From contig NC_088295.1 of NCBI RefSeq assembly GCF_032854445.1, forward strand, positions 26,897,385 through 26,961,384: a stretch of 64,000 nucleotides of DNA, read 5' to 3'. This DNA comes from Liolophura sinensis. Lineage: Eukaryota > Mollusca > Polyplacophora > Chitonida > Chitonidae. This document shows, piece by piece, positions 48,246 through 62,000 of this stretch; position 1 is the first letter of the stretch; every line of letters begins with the position of its first letter. Position numbers and translations under genes: made by a program. The notes under the pieces are model-generated. The model was not told where the DNA came from. It was given only the letters and a program-made list of their open reading frames with translations, and ran no database searches.

Positions 48246-49931
48246 ATAGAAATCGTTGACACCTTTCTGAGACCTAAATAGTAATGATGGATTTTGGATG
48301 AATAGTTAGTGCGATTCGTGATTATTTATGGCATCACCGCAGTTGTACTGGGACTGGAAGCCTATTTCCTCTAGTCCCTATAGCAACAAGCTCTAATTTT
48401 TGGTGATTTTTGCTAAGAAACTACAAAGCTTCAAAGATAGAGAAACAAATAAACTTTGTACATCTCACTGGGCATCCATACCGTGAACCTGTAAAGAGAC
48501 CGGTGGCTCTTTAGCCAATCAGTAAGCAAAATTCCGGGAAATCCCCTGACGTCATTCTCTGACAAAATTTACATTGCACTGTCTTGTAGACGCGGAAAGC
48601 AAAATAATGAAAATGCTGAAGGCAACACATATTTCAAGACCCTGAAGACATCAGGTCCAACTACCCGAACATGGTGGCTCTAATTATTTGTGTCTCTATA
48701 AATTTAATCGCTGTTATTTTTAGCTATATTTTCGTTTTGCTTTTAGTGCATGGAGAATCTATTGTGAACTGTGAACTTTATACTGTGACTAGTATATCAA
48801 TACTCTCTTACAAAAAATCGTAAAGTTAAACATGAATACCATTGTTGCGAACCCCGTCTGTAAACATTGTATAATGTTGTTATTGTTTTGTTTTTTTGTT
48901 TTTCATTTGTCAATGTCTGACCAACATTTTCCTCTCTGTGTACGTTATAGCCTGCACTGTAATTAATTATCGAACATCCAATTATTTTGAAATTTTGCTT
49001 TGACCAGTCATTTTTGGACTTTTTCCATTGTACTTTTTTGACACTTTTCCTCCAGCATATTCACATGAACAAATGAAGCCCGAGCACTTGTAAGAATAAG
49101 CATAGATCTATAGCAGTCCAATTTTTAACATCTATGACTTATATAGATTTCCCCCACTCTAATTGTTCCTAACGGGGCCTAATGTGCTGTTTAAATCAGT
49201 GAAAATGCCATGTGCGAAGAACTCATTAAATCGGACAGCATTTGGTCACCGGCTTTGCGCGGTCGTACGTTTGTTGAAGACAATATGTCACCCTCCAATA
49301 TGGCGTGCAAGTCTTTACGTTACGTATCTGAAAGGTCGTCAGTAACTTTTCACTGCTCGGTAGTTTACATCGGGTACTCCAGTTTTCTGCACCAAACAAC
49401 TAACTGCCCTTCTGTGCTGTAAAAACTGTTTACTATATTTCGCGTTAAACAGCCAATAAACGTTATTATCAAGTTATTAGATATAATCGCGCATGTCGAC
49501 GATCAGAATACTTTGTTATTACAAGTTCATCAATAAATATATACACAGAAAGTAAGCTTTGTGACATGTAACAGGACAATTGAACTCTTCCAGTTATCAG
49601 ACTGGTGTTCGTGGTTACCATCTTGTGTGCAGTTCATATACTTTGACATATCATGCGCCTTAGCAAATATTTAACCGCCTATAAACCGACTGTTTGACAT
49701 TCACTTTACTCTCCTGTTTAAATCGACACTGCGCCCTCGGGCTGGAAAGGGCAGTCATTTATGCAGGCAGGTTTCACTCCAAAAAAGGAAAGTGTGCATT
49801 CAAACATGGATCGATGGGGCATCGAAGGCTATGATGATATGTTAAATCACACCCATTGTTGTATCAGGTTGTTTCAGATGTAGTTCCCAATAAACGAGCT
49901 CGTAGACTACGGAGGTTCTCTTTGGAGTAAT
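48246..49931. other. Upstream region of gene C
   Basis: No exon recognised. The promoter and 5' untranslated region of gene C should lie in or near this stretch, but no core element stands out. Confidence 0.4.
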
Positions 49932-50040
49932 ATGCTGGACAAATACTGGACAATGGTCAAGTTCTGTCCTGTTACAGCTGTGCTAATACAATCAGTGTGG
50001 ATGGCTGCATCAACAAATGAAGAAACCTCGGTCAGAGTCG
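49932..50040 (+). CDS. Gene C exon 1 (signal peptide)
   Basis: The ATG at 49932 (or the better-context ATGG at 49953, codon 8) opens a frame with a hydrophobic stretch (FCPVTAVLIQSVWMAA). It ends SVRV plus G|GTATGT in phase 1. Joined to exon 2 it reads VRVGILFSNG, the expected first beta strand of a receptor amino-terminal domain. It was found by searching for a phase-1 exon that would supply this strand. No transcript evidence. Confidence 0.65.
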
Positions 50041-53000
50041 GTATGTGTAGTTTTTATTCGTAAATAAATTAAGTCCTGGGAGGTTGGAACGTGAATATAA
50101 TCTGTGTCTTAGATTTTTAGCGATTTAGTGAATCGTGGCCTAGTGGCTTCTTATGTCTGGTCTGGTGGGTTCAAATCCGGCTTTGGACAGAGAATTTGTA
50201 GATTCGTCTAATCGTGAGACCTTTGTGATAATACGCGATCGGCGACACTCGTGTGGCCGCTTGTGCAATCTAATGCAGATTTAATAATACTTCTCACCCA
50301 TATTGTCGGAATATTTGTACGTTAGAAGTGGGAAAATGCGTCAATAACTTGCCAAAGGTTGAAGGTTTACGACGCCACTCAATTTTCGTTACTGCATAAC
50401 ACTTGTCGTCTTGAACAAAGTGTTGAGCAATATTTCGGATTTCTTCTGTAGACCTATAAAATTCTGTGGGTATGAAAAAGAACATTAATAATTATTCTAT
50501 TTGTTCCAATATTGTACCATTTTAAACGTATACAACATAAAATTATTTTGCTTTTTGTGGTGCCCTCGAGTGTACATTGGATATTTATTACCAACGAGAC
50601 TGAACAAGCAAATCTTATAAAATTGTGGTCGCTTTATTCAACATTAAAAATCTTTATTTGGAAAACTGTTAATCAAATACGCAAGCCCACACAATATTGC
50701 GAACATTTTTGTACATCGCGTTTTAACAAGTAGCCAAACAGAAGGCATAATCACTCCCGCTGGATTTAGGGTTTCTCTCTCTCTATTTTTTTTTTTTTTT
50801 ATTTATTTCCTTTTTTTTAAATTTTTCTTACAACTCTTGCCTCTTCGTGTTATTTATGCCTATCAGAAGAATGTTTTAAATCGAAAACACCCAATCTGCA
50901 TAAGCTAAGAACGTTTGATTCATGTGATAACAAATGCGCATTGAAGTCTGGTGTAGCCACGCATAAACGATAAGTACACACAGTCCGTGTACAATATATT
51001 TATTTACTGTGTAAGAAAAAATACAGAGAAACGATACTTTTGTAAACAGAAAAATGCACTTAATCATCATGCTGTGCATCAATTATTGCTGAATGCCAAA
51101 ATAGAGTTTTGAAGACAGGCTATGTTTTCATGTTTCATATTTGTTGAATAATGATATTTGTTGAACAAAGTTAATCTCGCGTGATGTGTTTGACGTGAAG
51201 ATGATTGACCAGAGAACATATAGTAAAACATTGGATACAAAAAAAATATCCGTTTTCCGTATAATGTGAGGATATCATTTCCGGTGTTTCCGGTGTCTTT
51301 AACATGGCGATCCAGTGAGGCAACATTATATATATATGTTGCTACTGGCTTTGTGACAGCGTCCCGACTCATAGTGTTATGTGCACAACTGCTGCCAGCT
51401 TCTAAATTTAGCTTGCCACTGTTTACATATGCTGAGTTCAGGACCTGCTGTCTGCCTCTGCCTTGGAATGTTCCAGAATACGCTCAGTTCGGGGCCTGTT
51501 TGTCTACAACAAGTGTTCAGGAGTTTTCTTAGAAAATTCCACCAGTCTATATAAGACGTATGAAAGCAGGTCAAGGAGGAGAAAGGATGCTTTCGCTGTG
51601 TGTTACTTTAGTAGGCCTTTTGTGCTGAATTTTGGTGTCTTTATAGCCTCTGGCTTTGTTATACCCTATCTCCACGGAGCACCTGTTCAGTCTGAACTTG
51701 TATATTTAATTTGTGCTCTTGTGTACGCAGTGCTTATTATAGTACACGGACCCTATCTGTGGAATTTTGTGTATATTTCGTCATACACTCAGTTATACTG
51801 TGGGTTTTCCCTCTTATGAATATTGCCTCTGTGCAATTTTTAAGCATTGTGGAATATATGCGTCCGTTTGGACTTGACACCGTTTGTACAGGTAAGAACT
51901 TTAGTATTTGTATAGATACTGCTATCCTTTCTTGTTAAACGTAAGTACTTTAGTATTTGTAAAAGTCTTGTTATCTGTTCTTGTTAACCTTAATAAATTG
52001 TTGTAAAATAAAATCTGCTGGTTTTGGTTACTTTTTTGTGCGACTAAACTGTCGTGTATTTCGAACAAGCCATCTCTTTATAATGCAGACAGTTTGGGTC
52101 GTAACAATAGTCTCTTGCATATTACCCTGTAGCCCAGGACTACGCATTTAAAAGTCTCCTAATGTCAGATATCCATACAAATTCTATCATATCTTCGTTT
52201 CTGCTATCGCTCATATTATGGCGACGTAAACCCAAGCCCAACAACTAAAACCGTTTTAGGAGAATAACCTCGTACAATGGATGATTGAATGAATCAGGTT
52301 TAACAGCAGTTAACATCATATCGTGGCAAGAACATGTTAAAACTATACAGGAGACAGTTATGACTCTTAATATGAGAATGCAAGAATCCAAATTCAAACC
52401 CTAACATTAAACTCACCAGATCACTGGTGACCGTGTGACAAAATTTAAAGCCCCTGGTTGGAATTAGGGCACCGTGGGTCTTGTCAGTGGCTTGTAAATG
52501 GTCACACTAATTGATTTTACAGGTATTCTTTTTAGCAACGGGACTGTCCCTGATGACTCGCACAGATTAGTACAAAGAACTGTCAGTGAACTTAAACCAG
52601 ACAAGAACGCTTCCATTGAACTGTCATGGATGCGAGTGGACTTAACACAAGGGCTGTCAAAGTACTGGACAGGTAATTATGAAAAGTCTTTTTTTTGCCT
52701 GCATTATAAAACCGTTCATCAAGTAATGCGTTTTTTAAATTACCCAGAGACTGCATAAAGTCTCACTTTCATAAATCATTTATGACACAAGCTATACTTA
52801 CTATATCTTATCTATATCGACTGGTTGGCTTACTTGCCTTCGGTAAGTCGTCTCAATGAAGCAGCACTAGATAAAAGTGCGGTGGAAATCCGTCCTGCAA
52901 CACGGAGGCACATTACACGTACATGCTCCCTAAGGACTCCTTCATCGTCATATGACTGAAAAATTGTTAAGTAGGACGTTAAACCTCAATCACTCACTCA

Positions 53001-56000
53001 CTCACTCATCATATCTAGTGTGAGATTGATAAATGTAAAAGTTCTGATCCTCAAGCTATATCCTTGTGATCATGGACATTCGTCTATTTTGAAATTTCAG
53101 CCATCTTTAATCTATCCAACATGTCAGCTATCATAGGTGAATGTGCAACAATTTGATTTTCAGTTTCACACACAAAGGAGTATACTGCGTATACAATTTC
53201 AGTTAAAAAATGAATTTTGTCCTCCTTTTTTATAGAACGATCGGAGGACTGCAGTAGTTAAGCGAGATGTAATTAGTAGCCTATATCTTCACAACAACAG
53301 CTTGAGTTCCAGAAATATGCAGGAAAATAACCCATATGTAGTCACGTGCTGCGACTCATGCACGTTTCAAATTGTATCCCATCGAAGCTAAAAACAGTAA
53401 AGTTTATTAAAAATAAGTTGTGGCCAATAGCTTTGCTTTGTTTTGGGACAGACGAGATGCTTATATGTACAGAAAATACATGACTTCCGCAATGGAGTCC
53501 ATTCCTTTTGAAACATTCAGGCTTCCTTCAGGCCGCAACGACCCTAGTGAAGGGCTGTGCCATTGCTGAAGAAACTTGCGTTTAGCGGTAAAGTTGAAAT
53601 GATGTTAAGCCGAGAGGAAGCCAGAATGAGCTGGACCTGATCTCCCAGCGACCGCATTGGTGGCAGACTCCTGGGTCATTGCACCGCGCTGTACATACAT
53701 CACTATTTTGAGATTGCTCTGATGTTAGATTTGGCAGAATTTTGTTTGGTCCATTTGTGTTAAATCTACTCGCATCAATTTAAAAACCTGATGAAGATGC
53801 CTAAAAGGCAACTGTCTTCAGTCTTAAGGCCCCTGGAGACTTATTTGATGGGCAATTTTTGTCTCAAACACCGTGACAAAAAACATCAGGTTTTTGAATG
53901 AACGCTCTGACGTTGGTTTGGGGTCATCCTAATTTTGCCAAACCTGAAGTCAGAGCAAACTCGGATTGATACATACCTAGTATTTAGTAACGCACCAATA
54001 CAATTCAACAGTACGTAAACAGCTGTTCAGTATTCTAGCTATTATTGTTTGCATTTATTTTTCGTATATTCTTTTGGTTGTGTTTTACCCCCCTTGCATG
54101 TTCTCAGTTGACGACCTTCTTCCCGACGGCGTAGGTGCGATCATATCAATTTTGAAGTGTAGTCAAACACGCTTGGTTGATAGAATTGCCCAAATACAGA
54201 ACATACCCCACATTTCAGTCAGTTTAAGAGACTGTGCTTCTCGGGGAAGATACGCCCTACCCACTGTTTTGGTCTCAACTGTACCAACGGAACTCCTCCT
54301 ATCGATCATCAAACTGTCTCCATTTAAAACAATTGGGCTGATATTTGACCACTGGATCGGTAAGTAGCTGTCCAAAGTTGTGTAGTTGTGTAGTTGTGTA
54401 GCTGTGCAAATGACGAGAGAAATGGCGCTTAGGAATAATTTTTGGAATTATAATGTCGCAAAAAAAAATGAAATTTATTGTAATGCGGAAAAAATAATTA
54501 GTGATATTGTAATGTCGCAAAATAATTAGTGGTTTTTTAATGTCCCAAAAATAATTAGTGGTATTGTAATGTCGCAAAGATAATTAGTGACATTGTAATG
54601 TCGCAAAAGACGTTTTGGGTCGGAGAGGTGTCATGTATCGGCTTTTGCTGTGTGCTTTTCCTTAATGTTGTAGGTGTACTGCATTTAATTATCGTTGTCG
54701 TTCGTTATCACAATTTTACAATTAACACTGCCCTGATTAATTTCCTCATTTTAGACTCAAGACAAAGAAATCGACAGATATTTGCCTTGTCATCAGTCGG
54801 AGTATTTTCTACGCCCGCTGTTTGGAGCAGTGACATGAATACGGAAGACTTCAAGAGAGCTCTACAGAGAATGCCAGCACGAATCGTCATCATGGCAGAG
54901 TCGAAGAGTGTAAGAGCAATATTCAGTCAGGTGAGCTGCTAAAATATCTATAGTAATTGCACTCTTAGCATTGCCATGAAATACAAATCGAATCATCCCA
55001 TTTATATTTCTGGAAGTACATATATAGAGAGAAGGGTCCCACGCCCTCTTTATATGAATCCCCATCTTGATTTATTTATTTGATTGATGTTTTACGCCGC
55101 ACTCAAGAATATTTCACTTATACGACGGCGACCAGCATTGTGGTGGGAGAAAACCGGGCAGAGCCCGGGAGAAACCCACGACCATCCGCAGTTTGCTGAC
55201 AGACCTTTCCACGTATGGCCGGAGAGGAAGCCAACATTGGCTGGACTTACAGCGACCGCATTGGTGATAGGTTCCAAGGTCATTACTCTGCGCTTACGCG
55301 CTTATCAACTGAGCCACGGAGGCCTCGATTCCCCATCTTCGCACTCCCACTCCACACTGATACAGGTAGAAGCCATAGCCGATGTCACATTTCTGACCAA
55401 CAAATCCAAACATGTCAATCAATATGATTAGTTAAGGAAAGTCTTGAACACTTACCGTATTTTCTTAGATAGAGAATTTCTCTGACAATGCTCTCTATTT
55501 GTTTGCTTTCCCCAATCTCAGCCAGGCCCCATGCTAACTGAGCGGCTTATATTGTCACAGCATGTTAATACCACTATCTTTTGTCCGGTCACGTTATGTA
55601 CTCTCTGCACCGTCTTACTGTTTACCTCAGGATGGTTGATAAAATTTCTCAAACAGTCTCATTTTCCCCTTTTTCCTTTGATGCAGGTGGTTTTGTTAAA
55701 CATGATGTCTCACCAAGACGCGTGGATCGTTATCACTGATAACATGGCGACAGAAGAGGCGTTGTTGTTGTTGTTGGGTCCCTCGTCTAGCGCTAACCTT
55801 CTCCTTGTGCAACCACAGAAATCCTGGTGTTCCTGCTGTTCGGAGAATATCCAACAAAGTATGTGTGGCAATTTGGAGAAAATCCATCTATCGGTGAGTA
55901 TTATTACCATGTCGGGCTGACTTGGGAACGCTTACCGGTCTGTAGGCGTCTCATCAGATTTTAGGGCTGTCCATTACTAATTATCAAATAATATGATACA

Positions 56001-59000
56001 TCCTACGGTGAGATAAAACGAAAGTCTGCAGACTGAAGTTAATATTTGTCAAGTGGTAATTTTCACCTTTTACCAGGAGCTTGACTGTTATAACACTCAC
56101 TTTGTTTCTTTATGAATAGCCATTTATTGTACTGACCCTTTTTCCATCCTTCTCTTTTGTTTTTCTTTTTTTGTTTCTTTTTACGCCTCTGCATCTCCTA
56201 AGCTTTTCCCTCTGCTCAATGCAGCTTTCATCTGAACTATATACATGAGATCTATTTACATGAAGCTGACTGCAACTGCAATTTTCTCCCTGAGTTCGGC
56301 CAGTACATACGGTAAAACCTGTGAATGAGACAGTCGTCACATGAAATAACAAAACATGTGTTCTATATAATTTAAACTATATTCATGTGGTTTCTCAAAA
56401 CATTGCACGTATGACACGGTCTTTGTTGTCTTCCTCGGCAAAATTGCAACTTTGATGCATTCGTATTTTATTTGTCATTGGTTTACCGCCTGAATTCTTA
56501 GTTATGAGACCAGTTCTATAGAACAAAGGAAAACATAATGGACCCTAGAAAGCAGAGCAATAAGTGTCTGAGGGTCAAACAGTGAGTTACTAAATGTGAA
56601 AGTTGGATTTATCAGAATGTCAAATGAATGATCTTACCGTATTGTGTAATCATCTAAGTTGTTACAGCTGCTAACTAACTGTGCGTGGTTGCAGAAGTAT
56701 AATCTTCATCACCCGCGATTGTTTCTGTGTACACACCAACTTGTGAGTCTCATTCCAGATGATTTCCAGTCGATTGATAGAAGCTGTTTGTTTACTGCAT
56801 TGGGCTTTCGATCGAGGGAATAAAGAACAGACATTGCCTCCACGTGCTGGACCAGTGAGTTCTTAACCACAAATGACAATCATACATGTAACGCAACCAT
56901 CAGCAAACTCATTATCTTACTATCCTGTCCCTGTATGATTTATTTATTTATTTGATTGGTGTTTTACGCCAAACTGAAGAATATTCCACTTATACGACGG
57001 CGGCCAGCATTATGGTGGGAGGAAACCGGGCAGAGCCCGGGGGAAACACACGACCATTCCCAGATTGCTGGAAGACCTTCCCACGTGCGGCCGGAGAGGA
57101 AGCCAGCATGAGCTGGACTTGAACTCACAGCGACCGCATTGGTGAGAGGCTCCCACGCCATTACGCTGCGCTAGCGCGCTAATCAACTGAACGACGGAGG
57201 CTCCTCCGTGTAGGATGAGACATTTATGATAACGTTGATATCACGTATATACACGTCAGGGTAAACACACTTATTATAATACTGATGTGCCGTACTTATA
57301 GGTCATTTATTCCAATGTTGATATCCTTTATATATAAAGAAATATAATTAAAGCGTACAGCACAGTGAATAAAACCAGAGCAGCGACGACAGTGTGACGG
57401 CCTCTATTCATTTTATCTGTCAGGGTTTTATTCTAACTACATGTAAATGCACAAATAGCAGCAATTTACACGCCCCCCCCCCTCCCAGCACCATGGCTTA
57501 AAAGAAAAAACTTCTAAAATCGAAGTAGGCATCACTAAATAGACCACTTGAAAATATGCACAATATATACTTTTATTTATTTTTTTGTGATTGTTGTGAA
57601 AAGGCGATCAAATATCTGAATTCTATCGTGGGCTTTGTGGACCATACTATCCGACGATAGGAATTCTGACGTCACAGGAAGATTATTCAACTCTAATCAC
57701 GACATTAAGTGTTGGAATAACTCATTTACTCATAAGTAATAGATTACTGAAATAGTGTTCCCAAAAATTCGTTCCGAAAAACATCAGGAAAAAAAGGTGA
57801 TGTGACATCAGAGTTCCTAGATACCGTCAGTATGGCTCTTAAAGCCCACCATATTTTTCAAATATTTAAATGTCTTTATTATTTATTTAATTTTACTAGT
57901 GTTTTACGCCGTACTCAAGAATATTTCACTCATTCGACGGCGGCCAGCATTATGGTGGGAGCAAACCGGGCAGAGCCCGGGAGAAACACACGACCATCCG
58001 CAGTTTGCTGCAGGACCTCACACGTATAACGGGAGAGGAAACCAGCATGTCCTGGATTTGAACTCACAGCGAAAGGCTTCTGGGTAATTACGTTGCCCTT
58101 GCGCGCTGACAAAATGAGCCACGGATGTCCTTAAATGCTTTTTTAATTTTCTCTCAAAATCTGAAAAAAATAAATGAAAGTATTTTTATCCATAGTTTTC
58201 TCTTGTCTGTATGATGAACCTTACTTCATATTTTAGTTTTCTTTACATTAAGGAGAATTAGGTAAAAACAAAGATTACAGTGATGTTATTTGCAATTTAT
58301 TAAACTTCACGGTCTAGAATTACTCTATGTTATCCATAAAAATGCTATGTTTTCATCACGTTTAACATTCGATCACAATAGAAGAATGCAAAACACTTTT
58401 ATAATAATTTTGATATCACGTACATATGCCTATAGAGAAACACATTTATTCCCATTTTAATACCAAATACATGTAGAGTAAGACGTTTGTGCCAATGTTA
58501 ATATCCCGTACAAGCAACCTGGGGATGGTCGTGGGTTTCCCCCGGGCTCTGCCCGGTTTCTTCCCACCATAATGCTGGCGGCCGTCTAATAAGTGAAATA
58601 TTCCTTAGTACGGCGTAAAACACCAATCACATAAATAAATAAATATCCCGTACACACAGGGAAAAGCACTTGCGACAATGTTCATATCATGCAATGTAGG
58701 CAAAAAGCTCCGAATATCTTCGCTGATTTTGCAACCCACTCACCCACCGGTCTCCCATGGAAAGGGGGGAATTACATTGCCCGGAATGACTTATTTTTTG
58801 TTTGTTTCTTGCTGCTTTTTTCCAGATGTTCTCCCTTAAAGACAGTGTACTCCAAAAGATCATGGAAAGGAAAGTCACGTTCGATATTATAGAAATAAGT
58901 CATTTTCCTCAAACTTCTGCGCATGTGATCGGAAGATGGTCTGAAACCGTCGGCTTGGAGATGAGAGATGGAGGGAGTCTGTTTGCCGACATCGTTGATT

Positions 59001-62000
59001 TTGGTGGAAGACGACTGATCATTGCCGCAGATCCGGTATGTACAGCAACACCCTCTGCATCAGGGCATAAGAACAATAATAACACCTACACATAGGGAAA
59101 GACAGCTATGGCAATGGTGAAATTCAGTACCTTTAGGGAAGAACATTTACGAACATTTATCTCGTACGTTTAGGGAAAGATATTTATGACAATGTTAATA
59201 TCCCGTAATTTTGGGGGAAGACATTTATGGCAATGTTGATATTCTGTACTTGTAAGGAAAGATATTTATGGCAATGTTGATATCCCGCACGTATAGGGAA
59301 GAACACTTATGGCAATGTTAATATTCCGTACTTATAGGGAAAGACACTTGTGGCAATGTTAATATCTCGTACTACAGAGAAAGATATTTATGATAACATG
59401 TTATCATTTATGCCGATGTTGATGTTCCATACTTATAGGGAAACACATTAATGACAATTTTGATATCCTATACTTTGACTTCCCATAGAGAAGCACATTT
59501 ATACAGATGTTGATATCTTGAACTTCGTCTAGTGAAAGATATTTATGCTACCGTTGGTATTCTGCACTTATAGGGAAGGAAACAATATGCCCATGTTGAT
59601 AGCTCACACTTATGAGCAAAGATATTTTTGGCAATGTATCGTACATATAAGGAAAGACATATATACTGAGAAGTTATGGACATCTATCGTCTAAAATGTG
59701 GACGTGCTCTATGCAAAGATGCCTGTCATTCTATTGTACCCTATAACCTCTCTCCAGCTGCACAGTTCTCTATACCAAAAATATAGCGTTACTAAGCTAG
59801 GATTATGTAGATGGATATATGATGACGATATGGCGTATGGATCGGCTCGGATTTCGTAAGTGACTATAATTATATATTATGCGCCGTCAGGCATGTCCTA
59901 GTAGTGCTACAAATGTGTATTTGTTTTCACATTTCACCTAGCATACACGACAATTTTACTGCCTTCCTAGATTGGTGAAAGAAAGAGGCCATGACAAATA
60001 TAGCACTTTGATCTGCCATGAGCACCGTTCGATAACGCTACCTCAATAGCCAGAACCTCTCATTCCGCTCACTCCGCCAAGAAAGGCTTCACACTGATAT
60101 GACAATAGTGCTCTAATGTTCAATAATCAGTGGAGTGTATGAAGTTCCAACATGCTGGGAACTGCCAATGTGCAATTCGTTATTTTCATATACATGAGAA
60201 ATAATGTTTATTATCTTGATTTCAGAAATCACCACCATTTGCTCGCAAAGCTGAAGGTGACACGGAATTTACCGGATTGGCAGTTGATATTCTTACCTAT
60301 TTAGCAGGAGCGCTGAATTTCACGTGTGTTTTGAGAAAAACTCTTCTTACTTTTCGTTTCCGTTACCAGTCCTTATATTTGCATAACATATATTTTATTT
60401 ACGTTTACCAAATTATGACTTTGTACTCGTTATCAACCTTATGACATTATTATTTTATTGACCTTATATAGCTTCGTGTATTATATGTTGCTGTAGGTTC
60501 TCTGAACTCTATATCGTTGCCCTAAGGGTTGCTTGTTCGAGTCCAGCTCTCGCAGTTTGTGCTGCGGCTTCAAGTGAGGTTTACCAGGTATGTGACGAAG
60601 GTCGATGGTTTACTCCGGGCACCCCTGTTACCCCCACCCATAAACCTGACCGTCGTCATATAAGTGAAAAATTCTTGAACACCTCGTTAAACACCAATCA
60701 GATAAATCAAGAAGTGCTTTTGTTTAGGCTTTATTGCTGCTGACCTCTATACTGACTTTGTATCTCATCAGATATGATTTTGTCGTGTCCCCTGACGGTT
60801 TTTACGGCGTTCCAATGGACAACGGTTCCTGGACTGGCATGATTGGAATGATTCTGCGTGGAGTAAGTAACAGTGTATGTTTCAGTCCAGGTCCTTCTAT
60901 GATCTAACCACACTAGTTTTGTCAGGTGCCCGGTGAAGAATAGTAGCCATGGCCGCTGAAATGGAATATTTTTGTATACGGCAGTTTTGTTATGTCATCT
61001 CCTTCATAAAACCTTCATAAAACCTGAGAATAAGTACATCATACTGCCTCGCTGATGGGTCATCTTTTCTTATTATTGACAGAAGCCTTGATAGAAGACA
61101 GAACATAGAGAAGTGAGTAAAACGGAAACAGTTACAACTCAGTAATAGACACTGATTCTATAGGAATTGTGTGGGATGACATCACAGTAGTCACACCTAA
61201 GTGATCGACAAAATCACATTCCCTGATTTACGTGATGAAAGAATCACTTCACGTCACATCTCATTTTATTGATAATTTATTTGTGTGGGAGGCCTTACTG
61301 TGACACTAGTTGAAAGGCTGCTAAGAAATAAAGGTGAGGCCGCCGAAATTATAGCATGTATATTTGTGGAGATCTCCTTTCGCTGGAGATTCACGACAAG
61401 TGCGTGAGGTGAGAGGCGGCAGATCGAAGGTGGGGTCCAGTAGGACTATTGTTACACATGATCTTGCATTATGTGCCTGTTTACCAGGGGGCATTGAAAA
61501 CTCTGGCATATTTTCCTAGGACAATTGTCTTCAGCATATTTAAGTGATACAAGCTGTATGAAATGTACTGATTGTTTTGTTGGGGTTTTTTTTGCGTCAG
61601 TCAGGGATTTTATTCCAACTGTTCACGACAGTGCATTAATTTGTATGATCCAGCAGGCTTTCAGCACCGTGACTTGAGCGCCGTAATAAGTGGTCTAACG
61701 AGGGCTGCTTTATATGGCCAGAATACAATCCTGATAGAAGGTTTCCATAATGTACACGAGAGGAGTATTTCAACATTTTCATATGAACATCTGAGATAAG
61801 CCAAAACAGAGCGTTTCTAAATGTTTTCAACTAGATTCTGTTTAGAATTTCTCTTCTTTTTTAACCAAACCTTTGTCATGTCTGAAATAATTAAATGTAT
61901 ATTTGTATTTAAAGATGTTTTCAATATTTGGCATAAGCGTACACAAACACGGCTTTCGGTACTACGCTGACTTGTCAAATTGTGTTGTTGACCTATTTGT

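Noticed and set aside
50128-50200. Possible tRNA gene
   Set aside because: Box A and B motifs are present but no acceptor stem or anticodon arm can be drawn; it is a SINE head.
51463-51819. 118-codon open frame with hydrophobic segments in intron 1 of gene C
   Set aside because: No family similarity, and it overlaps a local direct duplication; the exon-like segment at 51816 is in another frame.
56693-56758. Upstream acceptor for receptor exon 6 (GTTGCAG)
   Set aside because: Using it in the required phase leads to an in-frame TAA at about 56820; the acceptor at 56758 gives an open, family-like exon.
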